This document shows, in pieces, positions 1-8,449 of a DNA stretch of 64,000 nucleotides; within the stretch, counting starts at the first letter, position 1, and every line of letters starts with the position of its first letter. Under the pieces are notes generated by a model that ran no database searches, had not been told where the DNA came from, and saw only the letters and a program-made list of their open reading frames with translations. The stretch is from Albibacillus kandeliae (lineage in GTDB: Bacteria > Pseudomonadota > Alphaproteobacteria > Rhodobacterales > Rhodobacteraceae). The DNA lies in assembly GCF_003116585.1 (NCBI RefSeq), contig NZ_QEHM01000004.1, positions 452,264 through 516,263 of the forward strand, in the 5' to 3' direction. The translations under genes and the position numbers were made by a program.

Positions 1-928
1 CGCCGTAAAGCCTGTCCTCGCCATCGCCCCCGTCGAGGATATCGCGGCCGGCGCCGCCCTTGAGGGTGTCGTTGCCGTAGCCCCCCTGCAGGATGTCGTT
101 GCCGCCTAGGCCGTTCAGCATGTCGTTGCCGCCGCCACCGTTGATGCCGTCCGCCATCGCGGTGCCGCTGACGGTGTTGTCCTTGCCGCCGCGCGTGGTC
201 ATGTCGATCATGCCGTGCATGTGGCCGTGTTCGTTGATGCCAAAGCCTGCGAGGATCTCCTTGAGCGTGTCGCTGCCGTGGTGCACCTGCTCGAACAGGG
301 GGGACAGCGCCGCCATCTCCTCTGACATCTCGGCGGTCATGGCGAGCGCCGGATCGACCAGCCCGGCGAGCGTGACCATGTCTTCGGAGCCAAGCTGTTC
401 ATCGAAGATCTGGACGTTGCCGATCGTTCCCCGGAAGAGCGAGTGGGCGTCGTCGCCCATCGCGCTGTAATGCGTCCCGCCGATCACGAGGGGGTTCCGG
501 TTGCTCTCGAGGCCCTGAATGAAGGACGGCTCTGCCGCGACCATCTCTCCGTTGACCCAGATCTGGAGACCGCTTTCACCGAGGGTGAGGGCAAGCTGAT
601 AGGTGGTGTGCGTTTCGAGGACGAAGTCGGGCACGCGCAGCCACTGGGTTGTTTCTCCGTTCTCCTGACTGAGGACAAGCGCACCGTCCTTGACCCAGAG
701 CGTGAAGTCCCCGGCAGAGTTGCCCGCACCATCCTTGGAGATCAGCGCACGGTCGCCGGGCAGCCAGTCGGTCGAGAAACTTAGCGAGATGGTCAGCTGC
801 GACTGGGCAAACTTGGCCTTGTGGTCGATGCTCAGGTAATCGCCCGAACTGCCCGTGTAGGCGCGCGTCCGGTCGTTGGCGTAGATTGCGGATGCTGTCA
901 GATCTTCAACGGAATAGGTGGCAGCCAT
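1..928 (-). CDS. Secreted LamG-like / RTX repeat protein, C-terminus cut off by window edge
   Basis: The frame opens at an ATG at 928 with an AGAGGA ribosome site about 8 bases upstream and runs without a stop to base 1, so at least 309 residues are coded and the 3' end lies outside. Residues about 20-190 read as a concanavalin/LamG-type beta-sandwich (for example ISLSFSTDW, LQIWVNGEMV, GTIGNVQIFDEQL). Residues 264-309 are five glycine-aspartate nonapeptides (GGGGNDML, GGNDILQ, GYGNDTLK and so on), the calcium-binding RTX repeat. There is no N-terminal signal peptide. RTX proteins of this kind are normally exported by a type I secretion system that reads a C-terminal signal, which would lie beyond the edge. 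Domain assignment is by motif; substrate or ligand is unknown. Confidence 0.85.
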   Translation of the reverse strand, partial: MAATYSVEDLTASAIYANDRTRAYTGSSGDYLSIDHKAKFAQSQLTISLSFSTDWLPGDRALISKDGAGNSAGDFTLWVKDGALVLSQENGETTQWLRVPDFVLETHTTYQLALTLGESGLQIWVNGEMVAAEPSFIQGLESNRNPLVIGGTHYSAMGDDAHSLFRGTIGNVQIFDEQLGSEDMVTLAGLVDPALAMTAEMSEEMAALSPLFEQVHHGSDTLKEILAGFGINEHGHMHGMIDMTTRGGKDNTVSGTAMADGINGGGGNDMLNGLGGNDILQGGYGNDTLKGGAGRDILDGGDGEDRLYG

Positions 929-1219
929 CAGGTATCCTCTTGGGGCAATGGGCAGAAAACTCGGCGCAAACTGGATAGGTGGGAAAAGGGGAGATTCTGT
1001 GACCCCTCCTCCCCCTGCCACGCGTGCGAAACCGGCTAGGAGGTTATCCGCCGACCGCCGCGAAAGCGTCTGAACCTAAAGGGAAAGAACCTGTGCCTGC
1101 CGAAGCGGGGCCGGCGCACTGTTGCCCGGTTGCGGCGGCGATCGCCGGGTGGGGCCACAGGGATGCCATGTTTCGGCCCGGATCAGGGTGCCGCCTGTCG
1201 CGCGCGCCGTCCGAGTGTT
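929..1219. other. Intergenic, upstream of the RTX gene
   Basis: About 290 bases with no convincing gene on either strand. It must carry the promoter of the RTX gene (leftward). A GGCGATCGCC palindrome sits near 1137-1146. Short open frames here have no ribosome site or protein-like composition. Confidence 0.5.
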
Positions 1220-1243
1220 GACCGGCGCCTTCGGGCGCCGGTC
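1220..1243 (-). terminator. GC-rich stem-loop behind gpx
   Basis: A perfect 10-base-pair stem (GACCGGCGCC / GGCGCCGGTC, 1220-1229 and 1234-1243) with a four-base loop lies 16 bases beyond the gpx stop. There is no clear U tract, so it may act as a weak or Rho-assisted terminator or as an mRNA 3'-end stabiliser. Confidence 0.55.
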
Positions 1244-1259
1244 GGTGTCGTGGGTCGGG

Positions 1260-1802
1260 TCAGGCCGCGAGGGCCTCTTCGATGGCTGCGACGAGGCGTT
1301 CGTCGGTCGGGGCCACGTCCGGAGAGAAGCGGGCGATGACCTTGCCGTCACGGCCGACGAGGAACTTCTCGAAGTTCCACAGCACCTCCTCGGGTGCCCC
1401 GGTGTCCACGCCGAAACCTGCCAGCCGCTCGCGCATCGGGCCTTCGCCGGTGGCGGCGGGCTGGATCTGCACGAGTTCGCGGTAGAGCGGGTGAGCGTCG
1501 TCGCCCTTGACGCTGATCTTGGAGAACAGCGGGAAGGTCACGTCGTAGGTCAGCGAGCAGAAGCTGGCGATCTCCTCGTCGGTGCCCGGTTCCTGCCCTT
1601 TGAAGTTGTTGGCGGGGAAGGCGAGGATGGTGAAGCCCTGCTCTGCCTTCTCGCGGTAGAGCGCTTCCAGCGCCTCGTACTGCGGGGTCAGGCCGCACTT
1701 GGAGGCGACGTTCACGACAAGCAGGACCTGCCCGGCGTAATCGCCGAGGGTGCCGGGGGTGCCGTCGTTGTGCGTGAGCGGGATGGTGGTGATCGAAGTC
1801 AT
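1260..1802 (-). CDS. gpx: Glutathione peroxidase family protein
   Basis: A 180-residue thioredoxin-fold peroxidase that reduces hydrogen peroxide or organic hydroperoxides with glutathione or thioredoxin. The family signature NVASKCGLTPQYEALEALY carries the peroxidatic Cys36; Gln70 (in GQEPG) and Trp142 (in WNFEKF) complete the usual Cys-Gln-Trp triad. The second conserved cysteine in the FPCNQF loop of many homologues is alanine here (FPANNF). The length is typical of bacterial non-seleno GPx/BtuE. It is a single gene with a stem-loop behind it, divergent from the EEP-family gene at 2028. Confidence 0.9.
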   Translation of the reverse strand: MTSITTIPLTHNDGTPGTLGDYAGQVLLVVNVASKCGLTPQYEALEALYREKAEQGFTILAFPANNFKGQEPGTDEEIASFCSLTYDVTFPLFSKISVKGDDAHPLYRELVQIQPAATGEGPMRERLAGFGVDTGAPEEVLWNFEKFLVGRDGKVIARFSPDVAPTDERLVAAIEEALAA

Positions 1803-2027
1803 GGAATTTCCTTTCCGGCGCGTCGTGGAGACGGGCGCGCGTGGTGGCGCAGGCGAGTCTTAGCGCTGCCGCCCGGCAATGCGAACCCATCTTGTCGCAG
1901 GCAGGGCAGAATTGGCCCCGGGGTCTTCAAGAATTGGCCGATCCTGCACAAATTGCCTGTCAGCGGGGAACCGACGCGGTATGTTTCGCGTCAGGTCATG
2001 TAAGCAGGAAGGCCAGTACACGCGACC

Positions 2028-2735
2028 ATGCCGATACGACTCGTCAGTTATAACATCCGCAAGGCGGTAGGACTGGACCAGCGCTGGAACCCACACCGCA
2101 TCCTCGACATCCTGAACGAGCTCGAGCCCGACATCGTGGTCCTGCAGGAGGCCGACCGCAGGCTGGGGCCGCGCCCCGCCGCCCTGCCCCGCCAGCTGAT
2201 CGAGGCGGAGACGGACCTGCGGATCGCGGACCTTGCTATCAACGACGTCAGCATCGGGTGGCACGGCAACGCGATCCTCTTTCGCAAGGGGCTGAAGGTT
2301 CTCGATACCGACCGGATCGAATTGCCGAGCCTTGAGCCGCGCGGCGCCGTCCTGACCAGGATAGGGACCGGCAAGGGCCAGTCGGTGACGGTGATCGGCG
2401 CGCACCTCGCGCTGCTGCGGCAATGGCGCAGGCGGCAGTTGGCGGCGATCCGCAACCACCTGAGCCGGGAGGAGACGGAGAACACCGTGGTCGCGGGCGA
2501 TTTCAACGAATGGTCGGTGCAGCGCGGGTTCGAACCGCTGTCGGACGAGTTTACGGTTGTCTCGCCGGGGCGCACGTTTCATTCCAGCCTGCCCCGCGGA
2601 CAGCTTGACCGGATCGCCCACGGTGCGCGGATCGAGCCGGTGGCGGTGGGGGTGGCGCAGTCCAAGCTGGCGCGCCGCGGGTCGGATCACCTGCCGATCT
2701 GGTTCGACATGACGGTGCACCCGGACAAGGGCTGA
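2028..2735 (+). CDS. Endonuclease/exonuclease/phosphatase (EEP) family protein
   Basis: A 235-residue metal-dependent phosphodiesterase or phosphatase of the EEP (DNase I-like) fold. The N-terminal strand and catalytic segments SYNIRK and ELEPDIVVLQEADRR (metal-binding Glu), the central GDFNEW motif and the C-terminal RRGSDHLPIWFDM with its catalytic Asp-His are all present. No signal peptide is visible, so it is probably cytoplasmic. The stop is six bases from that of the convergent cardiolipin synthase. Members of this family next to cls genes are common in proteobacteria, which suggests but does not prove a role with phospholipid or phosphoinositide-like substrates. The real substrate cannot be told from sequence. 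Confidence 0.85.
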   Translation: MPIRLVSYNIRKAVGLDQRWNPHRILDILNELEPDIVVLQEADRRLGPRPAALPRQLIEAETDLRIADLAINDVSIGWHGNAILFRKGLKVLDTDRIELPSLEPRGAVLTRIGTGKGQSVTVIGAHLALLRQWRRRQLAAIRNHLSREETENTVVAGDFNEWSVQRGFEPLSDEFTVVSPGRTFHSSLPRGQLDRIAHGARIEPVAVGVAQSKLARRGSDHLPIWFDMTVHPDKG

Positions 2736-2741
2736 GGCCGG

Positions 2742-4223
2742 TCAGAGGATGGGCGCAAAGAGCCGCGCGACCCGCGCGCCGTAGCGCTTGAACAGGCTCG
2801 GCATGTCGTCGAGACGGATCACGTAGGGTGCGGCGCGGGCGAAATCGGCCAGCAGCATCTCTTCGACCTTTTCGGCGAATCCCTTGTCGAGCACCACCGC
2901 GGTCGCCTCGAAGTTCAGCTGGCACGACCGGTTGTCGAGGTTGATGCTGCCGACCGAGGCAAGGCAGTCGTCCACGAGGATCACCTTCTGGTGCATGAAC
3001 CCTTCCTGGTAGTGGAACAGACTCACCCCCGCGTCGAGCATCCGGTCGAAGTAGGCGTAGGCCGCGAGCCAGACCAGCCAGTGATCGCGCCTCTGGGGGA
3101 CCAGCAGGCGCACCTCGACCCCGCGCTGCGCGGCCACGCAGAGAGCGGTCTGGACGTCGGTGTCCGGCACGAAATAGGGCGTGGCGATCCAGACCCGGCT
3201 GTGGGCGGCGTTGATCGCGTTGCAGAAGTACATGCTGCCGGTTTCGAGTTCGTCCGCCGGACCGGGTGCCACGATCATGGCGTTCAGGTTTTCCGGCTGC
3301 CCCCCCGCGTTCCAGTTCAGCTCGGGCTTTTCGTCGGTGGCCCATGACCAGTCCTCGGAAAAGACCTGCTGGAGTTCCGAGACCACCGGCCCCTTCAGCT
3401 CGGCGTGGGTGTCGCGCCACGGCCCGAAGAAGGTGCTGCGCCCGAGGTACTCGTCGCCCACGTTCAGCCCGCCGATAAAACCGATGGTGCCATCGACGAC
3501 GACGATCTTGCGGTGATTGCGGAAGTTGATCTGGAGCCGGTTGCTGGCGCGGCGGATCGAGTGGAAGTTCTCGACCAGCACGCCCGCGTTGCGCAGCGCC
3601 TGCAGATAGCCTGAATCGAGCCCGTGGCTGCCCAGCGAGTCATAGAGAAAACGGACCTTGCAGCCGCTCTCGGCCTTGCGGATCAGGCGCTGCTGGAACT
3701 CGGTGCCGATGCGGTCGTGCAGGACGAGGTAGTATTGCACGAGAATGTAGTGCTCGGCCGCGTCGATGGCGGCGAAGATCGCGTCGAAGGCGGCCTCGCC
3801 GTCGATCAGCAGGCGCACCGCGTTGCCCGAGGTCAGCGGCAGGCCGGTCATGGTTTCGAAGCCCCGCATGTAGGGTTTGAGCCGGGTGCCCGTCGCCTCG
3901 TAATCCGGCGGGTTCTCGTTCCGCAGCTCGGTCAGGGAGCGCATCATCGTCTTGGAGGAGCGGCGGGCCGAGACGTAGCCGGGATAGCGGGAATGCCCCA
4001 GCACCACGTAGATCGGGATCGCGATCAGCGGCAGCACCAGAAGGAACAGGACCCAGACCACCGCGCCCTGCGGCGTGCGCGCGGTCTTGAGCGAGAGAAG
4101 GGCAGCGATGGCCCCGACGATCTGCAGCAGCAGGGCGATGACCGGAACGACCACCGTCCAGATATGCAGCGCGTCCTGCTCGATCCCTCCGTCCAGCACT
4201 CGATCCGCTCCCACTTGCCGCAA
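2742..4223 (-). CDS. cls: Cardiolipin synthase
   Basis: A 493-residue membrane phospholipase D superfamily enzyme that joins two phosphatidylglycerols into cardiolipin and glycerol. Two N-terminal membrane spans (residues about 20-45 and 55-75) are followed by two HKD half-sites: HRKIVVVDGTIGFIGG in the first half and HQKVILVDDCLASVGS in the second. Order, spacing and length match ClsA-type synthases. It faces the EEP-family gene tail to tail. Confidence 0.93.
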   Translation of the reverse strand: MRQVGADRVLDGGIEQDALHIWTVVVPVIALLLQIVGAIAALLSLKTARTPQGAVVWVLFLLVLPLIAIPIYVVLGHSRYPGYVSARRSSKTMMRSLTELRNENPPDYEATGTRLKPYMRGFETMTGLPLTSGNAVRLLIDGEAAFDAIFAAIDAAEHYILVQYYLVLHDRIGTEFQQRLIRKAESGCKVRFLYDSLGSHGLDSGYLQALRNAGVLVENFHSIRRASNRLQINFRNHRKIVVVDGTIGFIGGLNVGDEYLGRSTFFGPWRDTHAELKGPVVSELQQVFSEDWSWATDEKPELNWNAGGQPENLNAMIVAPGPADELETGSMYFCNAINAAHSRVWIATPYFVPDTDVQTALCVAAQRGVEVRLLVPQRRDHWLVWLAAYAYFDRMLDAGVSLFHYQEGFMHQKVILVDDCLASVGSINLDNRSCQLNFEATAVVLDKGFAEKVEEMLLADFARAAPYVIRLDDMPSLFKRYGARVARLFAPIL

Positions 4224-4358
4224 AACGGCCTGCCCTGCCCGAGTCGTCGCACGGCGGGTCGGCCCGTGGCAAGCGGCGCGGCGCCGCTGCCCCTAGGGAC
4301 TTAGTCCTTGCAGAAGCACGGTAAAGCGCGTTCGGAGTGTATTTTCAGGGGCCCGGCT

Positions 4359-4718
4359 TCAGCCGAGAAAGCGCTCGCTGCACCAGCCGAGGTGGCGCAG
4401 GGACTCGTCGATCAATGCGGCGTCTTCCGCAGGCATCCGGCGCAGCATGGTCTGAAACGCCTGGAACTTCTGTTCGTAGGTGCCGCCCACGTAGCGGCCG
4501 AGGATCTCGGTCGCGTGCTTGGCGCCCTCCTCGCGGTTTTCCCAGGTCAGCAGGCCGCGCTGTTCGAGAACGTAGGTGGAGTAGGTGAAGTAGGCGGCGC
4601 AGCGCAACGCCTGCGCTTCGAGGCCACTGTAGACGCGCGTGGCGTTATCGGCCTGCAGGGGGGTCGAGAGCGTGCCGATCAGCGCGCAGAGAAGCGGTAT
4701 CCATTTCAGTCGAGACAT
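4359..4718 (-). CDS. Small exported protein of unknown function
   Basis: I chose the ATG at 4718 rather than 4772 because the protein then begins with a clean signal peptide (MSRLKWIPLLCALIGTLS, cleavage probably after LQA near residue 23). The mature part is about 95 residues, helical, with two cysteines (in LRCAAYF and GWCSERF) that could form a periplasmic disulfide. I do not recognise a family. It lies between cls and trpA on the same strand but shares no obvious function with them. Confidence 0.7.
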   Translation of the reverse strand: MSRLKWIPLLCALIGTLSTPLQADNATRVYSGLEAQALRCAAYFTYSTYVLEQRGLLTWENREEGAKHATEILGRYVGGTYEQKFQAFQTMLRRMPAEDAALIDESLRHLGWCSERFLG

Positions 4719-4813
4719 GCCGGGGGATGTCCTGAAACCGTTGACGATTTTCAGACAATGCCCGGTCGACATGGCCGACCGTTGACCTCAAGCAGGTCAT
4801 TTCAGGGCAAGAT

Positions 4814-5605
4814 TCAGGCGGAGTGGGCGCCCTGGGCCAGTGCCGCCACAAAATCCAGTACCTCGGCGACCGGTTTTCCGGCGGCGATCTGCGAGACGAT
4901 GGCAGAACCGACCACGGCGCCATCGGCGACGCTGCCGATGGAGCGGGCCTGTTCCGGGGTCTTGATGCCGAAGCCCACGACCACGGGCAGATCGGTGCCC
5001 GCCTTGATCCGCGCGACCTCGGGGCCGACATCGGTGGCCTGTGCCTCGGCCGAGCCGGTGATGCCGGTGATCGAGACGTAGTAGACGAAGCCCGAGGTGT
5101 TCTGCAGCACGCGCGGCAGGCGCTCGTCATCGGTTGTCGGCGTTGCGAGCCGGATGAAGTTCAGCCCGGCGGCCTGCGCGGGCAGGCAGAGTTCGCTGTC
5201 TTCCTCCGGGGGCAGGTCGACGACGATCAGGCCGTCGATCCCGGCCTCCTTGGCCTGCGACAGGAAGGTGTCGACGCCGCGGCTGTAGATCGGGTTGTAG
5301 TAGCCCATCATCACGATCGGGGTGGTGTCGTCCGTCTCGCGGAAGATGCGCGCCATCGCCAGCGTCTTGTCCAGCGTCTGCCCTGCTTCAAGGGCGCGCT
5401 GACCGGCCAGCTGGATCGTGGGGCCGTCGGCCATCGGATCGGTGAAGGGCATGCCCAGTTCGATGATGTCGACGCCCGCCGCGGGGAGACCTTTGACGAT
5501 CTCGAGCGAGGTGTCGTAATCCGGGTCCCCGGCCATGACGTAGGCAACGAAGGCCTTCTTGCCCTTGGCCTTCAGGTCAGCGAATTTGGCGTCGATGCGG
5601 GTCAT
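4814..5605 (-). CDS. trpA: Tryptophan synthase alpha chain
   Basis: A 263-residue TIM barrel that cleaves indole-3-glycerol phosphate to indole and glyceraldehyde 3-phosphate, working with TrpB. The catalytic glutamate lies in the [16 protein letters not shown] segment, which also carries the catalytic Asp; the [12 protein letters not shown] and [10 protein letters not shown] motifs are typical. trpB is not adjacent, as is usual in this order, where trpA is often apart from the other trp genes. Confidence 0.97.
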   Translation of the reverse strand: MTRIDAKFADLKAKGKKAFVAYVMAGDPDYDTSLEIVKGLPAAGVDIIELGMPFTDPMADGPTIQLAGQRALEAGQTLDKTLAMARIFRETDDTTPIVMMGYYNPIYSRGVDTFLSQAKEAGIDGLIVVDLPPEEDSELCLPAQAAGLNFIRLATPTTDDERLPRVLQNTSGFVYYVSITGITGSAEAQATDVGPEVARIKAGTDLPVVVGFGIKTPEQARSIGSVADGAVVGSAIVSQIAAGKPVAEVLDFVAALAQGAHSA

Positions 5606-5680
5606 GGGCGGATGTCCTTCCTGATCCCGCCTGCCATGCCAAAACTGCCGGGGGAAATCAATGCGGCTTTTCCGTCCGGC

Positions 5681-6166
5681 TCAGAACCCGAAGGTATAGC
5701 GCAGCATCAGGGCGTTGACGCCGGGGTTGGGTGTTTCCGTCGATGCGTTGGACATGTGGGTCAGGCCGACCGACACCTTGTCGCCCGAAGCCAGCGTCCG
5801 GCCTACACCGAAGAGCGAGCGGAAGTGGAACTTGCCACCGATGCGGTTCAGCGGGTCGTACTCGTTGTAGTAGCCCGGCATCACGCTCGCCTCGATGAAC
5901 CAGTCGTTCTTGAGGGTCCATGTCCCGACCACGCCGAAACCGATGAAATAGTCCTTCTCGCTGTCCACGCTTGCCATGGTGCCCAGCGCAAAGCTCGAGA
6001 TCGCACCCTGATGGAACGGTGCAAAGTGGTATTCCAGTGCGATCCGCGCGGCGTCCTTGGACTGGTCGTCGCTGAAATCCGCGTATCCGGCACCGAAGGT
6101 GACGGATTGTGCGTGGGCCGCTGCGGCGGTCAGGGATAGGGCAGCGGCGATCAGCAGTTTCTTCAT
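5681..6166 (-). CDS. PagL-like outer-membrane lipid A deacylase family protein
   Basis: A 161-residue protein with a signal peptide (MKKLLIAAALSLTAAAAHA) and an amphipathic beta-strand pattern ending in an aromatic residue (YTFGF), typical of an eight-stranded outer-membrane barrel. The motif LTHMSNAS (His137, Ser139) matches the His-x-Ser-Asn active site of PagL, which removes the 3-O acyl chain of lipid A. The position of the third catalytic residue, Glu140 in Pseudomonas PagL and 14 residues after the His, is Asn151 here. It may therefore be a variant enzyme or a non-catalytic barrel. Confidence 0.75.
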   Translation of the reverse strand: MKKLLIAAALSLTAAAAHAQSVTFGAGYADFSDDQSKDAARIALEYHFAPFHQGAISSFALGTMASVDSEKDYFIGFGVVGTWTLKNDWFIEASVMPGYYNEYDPLNRIGGKFHFRSLFGVGRTLASGDKVSVGLTHMSNASTETPNPGVNALMLRYTFGF

Positions 6167-6345
6167 CTTGGCCTCGGCGGTCTGAAAGCTTTGTATTATC
6201 CGTCACTTCCCCCTATGTAAACTTGATCCGCGCATGTACCAGAGGCATGGTGTGCATTCATTTGTTCGCGGAACCGGGCGTCGTGCTTGCGCCTACAGGC
6301 AAGCCTGCTAGAAGCAGCCCAGCAAAAATCTCGGAGATTTGGCCG

Positions 6346-7443
6346 ATGGGCTTCAAGATGGGGATCGTCGGGCTGCCGAATGTCGGCAAGTCCACGCTGT
6401 TCAACGCGCTGACCAGAACCGCCGCGGCGCAGGCGGCCAACTTTCCGTTCTGCACCATCGAGCCCAACGTGGGCGAGGTGGCGGTTCCCGATGCCCGGCT
6501 GGACAAGCTGGCGGCCATCGCGACCTCCAAGCAGATCATCCCCACGCGGATGACCTTCGTCGACATCGCCGGGCTGGTGAAGGGCGCCTCGAAGGGCGAG
6601 GGCCTTGGCAACCAGTTCCTTGCCAACATCCGCGAGGTCGACGCCATCGCGCACGTGCTGCGCTGTTTCGAGGACGGGGACGTGACCCACGTCGAGGGCC
6701 GGGTGGACCCGGTCGCCGACGCCGAGACCATCGAGACCGAGCTGATGCTGGCCGACCTCGAGAGCATCGAGAAGCGTCGCGCCAACCTCGTGCGCAAGCT
6801 CAAGGGCAACGATAAGGAAGCGCAGCAGCAGGATCGCCTGCTGGCCGCGGCCCAGGCCGCCATCGAGGACGGCAAGCCCGCCCGCGTGGTCGAGGTTGAT
6901 GCCGAGGACGCCAAGGCGTGGCGGATGCTGCAGCTGCTGACCACCAAGCCGGTGCTCTACGTCTGCAACGTCTCGGAGGAAGAAGCGGCAGCGGGCAACG
7001 CCCATTCCGAGGCCGTCGCCGAGATGGCCGCAGCGCAGGGCAATGCGCATGTCATCATCTCTGCCCGGATCGAGGAAGAGATCAGCCAGCTTGAAGACGA
7101 GGAAGCCGAGATGTTCCTTGGCGAGATGGGTCTGGACGAGCCGGGGCTCGACCGCCTGATCCGCGCGGGCTACCAGCTGCTGCACCTCGAGACCTATTTC
7201 ACCGTGGGCCCGAAGGAGGCCCGCGCCTGGACCATCCGTCAGGGCACGATGGCCCCGCAGGCCGCCGGTGTGATCCACGGCGACTTTGAGAAGGGCTTTA
7301 TCCGCGCCGAAACCATTGCCTACGACGACTATGTCGCCTGCAACGGGGAACAGGGTGCCAAGGAAGCCGGCAAGATGCGGGCGGAAGGCAAGAGCTATAC
7401 CGTCAAGGACGGCGACGTCCTGCACTTCCTCTTCAACAACTGA
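6346..7443 (+). CDS. ychF: Ribosome-binding ATPase YchF
   Basis: A 365-residue Obg-family P-loop protein. The start MGFKMG at 6346 gives the normal family length; upstream in-frame codons lack a ribosome site. It has the Walker A GLPNVGKS, the G3 region [17 protein letters not shown], a G4-equivalent NVSE in place of NKxD, which is the reason the family prefers ATP to GTP, a helical arm, and a C-terminal TGS domain ([16 protein letters not shown]). It is implicated in translation and stress control. It stands alone, with the next gene convergent 15 bases away. Confidence 0.96.
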   Translation: MGFKMGIVGLPNVGKSTLFNALTRTAAAQAANFPFCTIEPNVGEVAVPDARLDKLAAIATSKQIIPTRMTFVDIAGLVKGASKGEGLGNQFLANIREVDAIAHVLRCFEDGDVTHVEGRVDPVADAETIETELMLADLESIEKRRANLVRKLKGNDKEAQQQDRLLAAAQAAIEDGKPARVVEVDAEDAKAWRMLQLLTTKPVLYVCNVSEEEAAAGNAHSEAVAEMAAAQGNAHVIISARIEEEISQLEDEEAEMFLGEMGLDEPGLDRLIRAGYQLLHLETYFTVGPKEARAWTIRQGTMAPQAAGVIHGDFEKGFIRAETIAYDDYVACNGEQGAKEAGKMRAEGKSYTVKDGDVLHFLFNN

Positions 7444-7458
7444 GGCGGGGCTGCCGGG

Positions 7459-8187
7459 TCAGTAACCCAGCAGCTTGCCCATCTCCTCGATGCTGACGCG
7501 GTGCGCGCCCACGACGATGGGCAGCGCGGCGCGGATCGCCTCACGGTCGGGCTCGGCGACGGCCTGAAGCCCTGAATCGGCGCGGTGCGACGCGCGATGG
7601 ATCGCCTCGCCCTCGAAATGCGCGATCGGCCCGGCCTCGGCGAGGTCGAAGGCGGAACGGAACGCGGACTCGTGGTTGAGCACGTCCTCCATCTGCACGA
7701 TCGGCGCCCCGAGCGCGAGCGCGGTCAGGTTGAAGGTGCAGACGTGGCGTGCGGCGAAGATGTAGACAAGGTTCGGCAGGTTGGCCTCGAGCCGCAGTTC
7801 GGCGGCGGGCTGTACCGCCATCTTGAACGCGGTGAGCAGCACGGCGGCATCGCCATCGAGCACCTTTTTCATGGCCCAGGCATAGCAGCTGTCGATCTGG
7901 CGCTCGGGCGCGCGGACCAGCAGTTCGTAGCGGACGCCGCGCGTGTCGCAGGCGCCCTTCATCGCGACCGGGGGGAAATTGGTGTGCAGGGCCACCGGGT
8001 GGCTGCCCGCGTCGCGCGCGCGCAACATGCTGTCGACGAAGGCCTCCGGGGTCTGGGCGGGCGTGCCGATGGGCCCCCTCGTTTCGAAGTTCTGGGTGCC
8101 GTGCGAGGCCTCGACCCCGGGAATGCCGGTGAGAATATCGCAGATGCTGTGCGTTCCCGCAAAACCGATGGATTCGGCGACGATCAT
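7459..8187 (-). CDS. Hypothetical protein, possibly sulfotransferase-like
   Basis: A 242-residue protein; the ATG at 8187 is preferred because the upstream part is low-complexity coding shadow. It opens with a P-loop-like GFAGTHSICDIL and has a middle RAPERQIDSCYAWAM, which resemble the 5'-PSB and 3'-PB elements of PAPS-dependent sulfotransferases (xxGTxxL and RxPxxxxxSxY). The match is weak and I could not fix a catalytic base. It is divergently arranged with the oxidoreductase at 8450, so the two may share regulation. Confidence 0.6.
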   Translation of the reverse strand: MIVAESIGFAGTHSICDILTGIPGVEASHGTQNFETRGPIGTPAQTPEAFVDSMLRARDAGSHPVALHTNFPPVAMKGACDTRGVRYELLVRAPERQIDSCYAWAMKKVLDGDAAVLLTAFKMAVQPAAELRLEANLPNLVYIFAARHVCTFNLTALALGAPIVQMEDVLNHESAFRSAFDLAEAGPIAHFEGEAIHRASHRADSGLQAVAEPDREAIRAALPIVVGAHRVSIEEMGKLLGY

Positions 8188-8449
8188 GTTTCGCTCCGCT
8201 GCTGGGCGATCTGCCCCCCCCACGCGCGCAGTTGTTTCGCAGCCCACCGGGGGATTCAACCTGACCGGGTCCGGTTGCCGACCTTGCCCGCGGCGCTGCG
8301 GCAATTCTGCCGCAGCCTTCCCCCGAACGGGTCCCGCCCGGCGCAGGACCGTCCCTGAACGCAAACCAGCCTTGCAGCGGAAGCCATTGCGCGGGCCCCG
8401 GCGCGGGGCTAGCCATCTTGCATCCACTTTCACGGCAGACAGGGGCGGC

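Noticed and set aside
1137..1146. GGCGATCGCC palindrome as a repeat element
   Set aside because: A single copy; ten-base GC palindromes are expected by chance at this base composition.
5658..6206. A 182-codon frame overlapping the PagL-like gene on the same strand
   Set aside because: Out of frame with the signal peptide and barrel motifs; composition is arginine-rich shadow.
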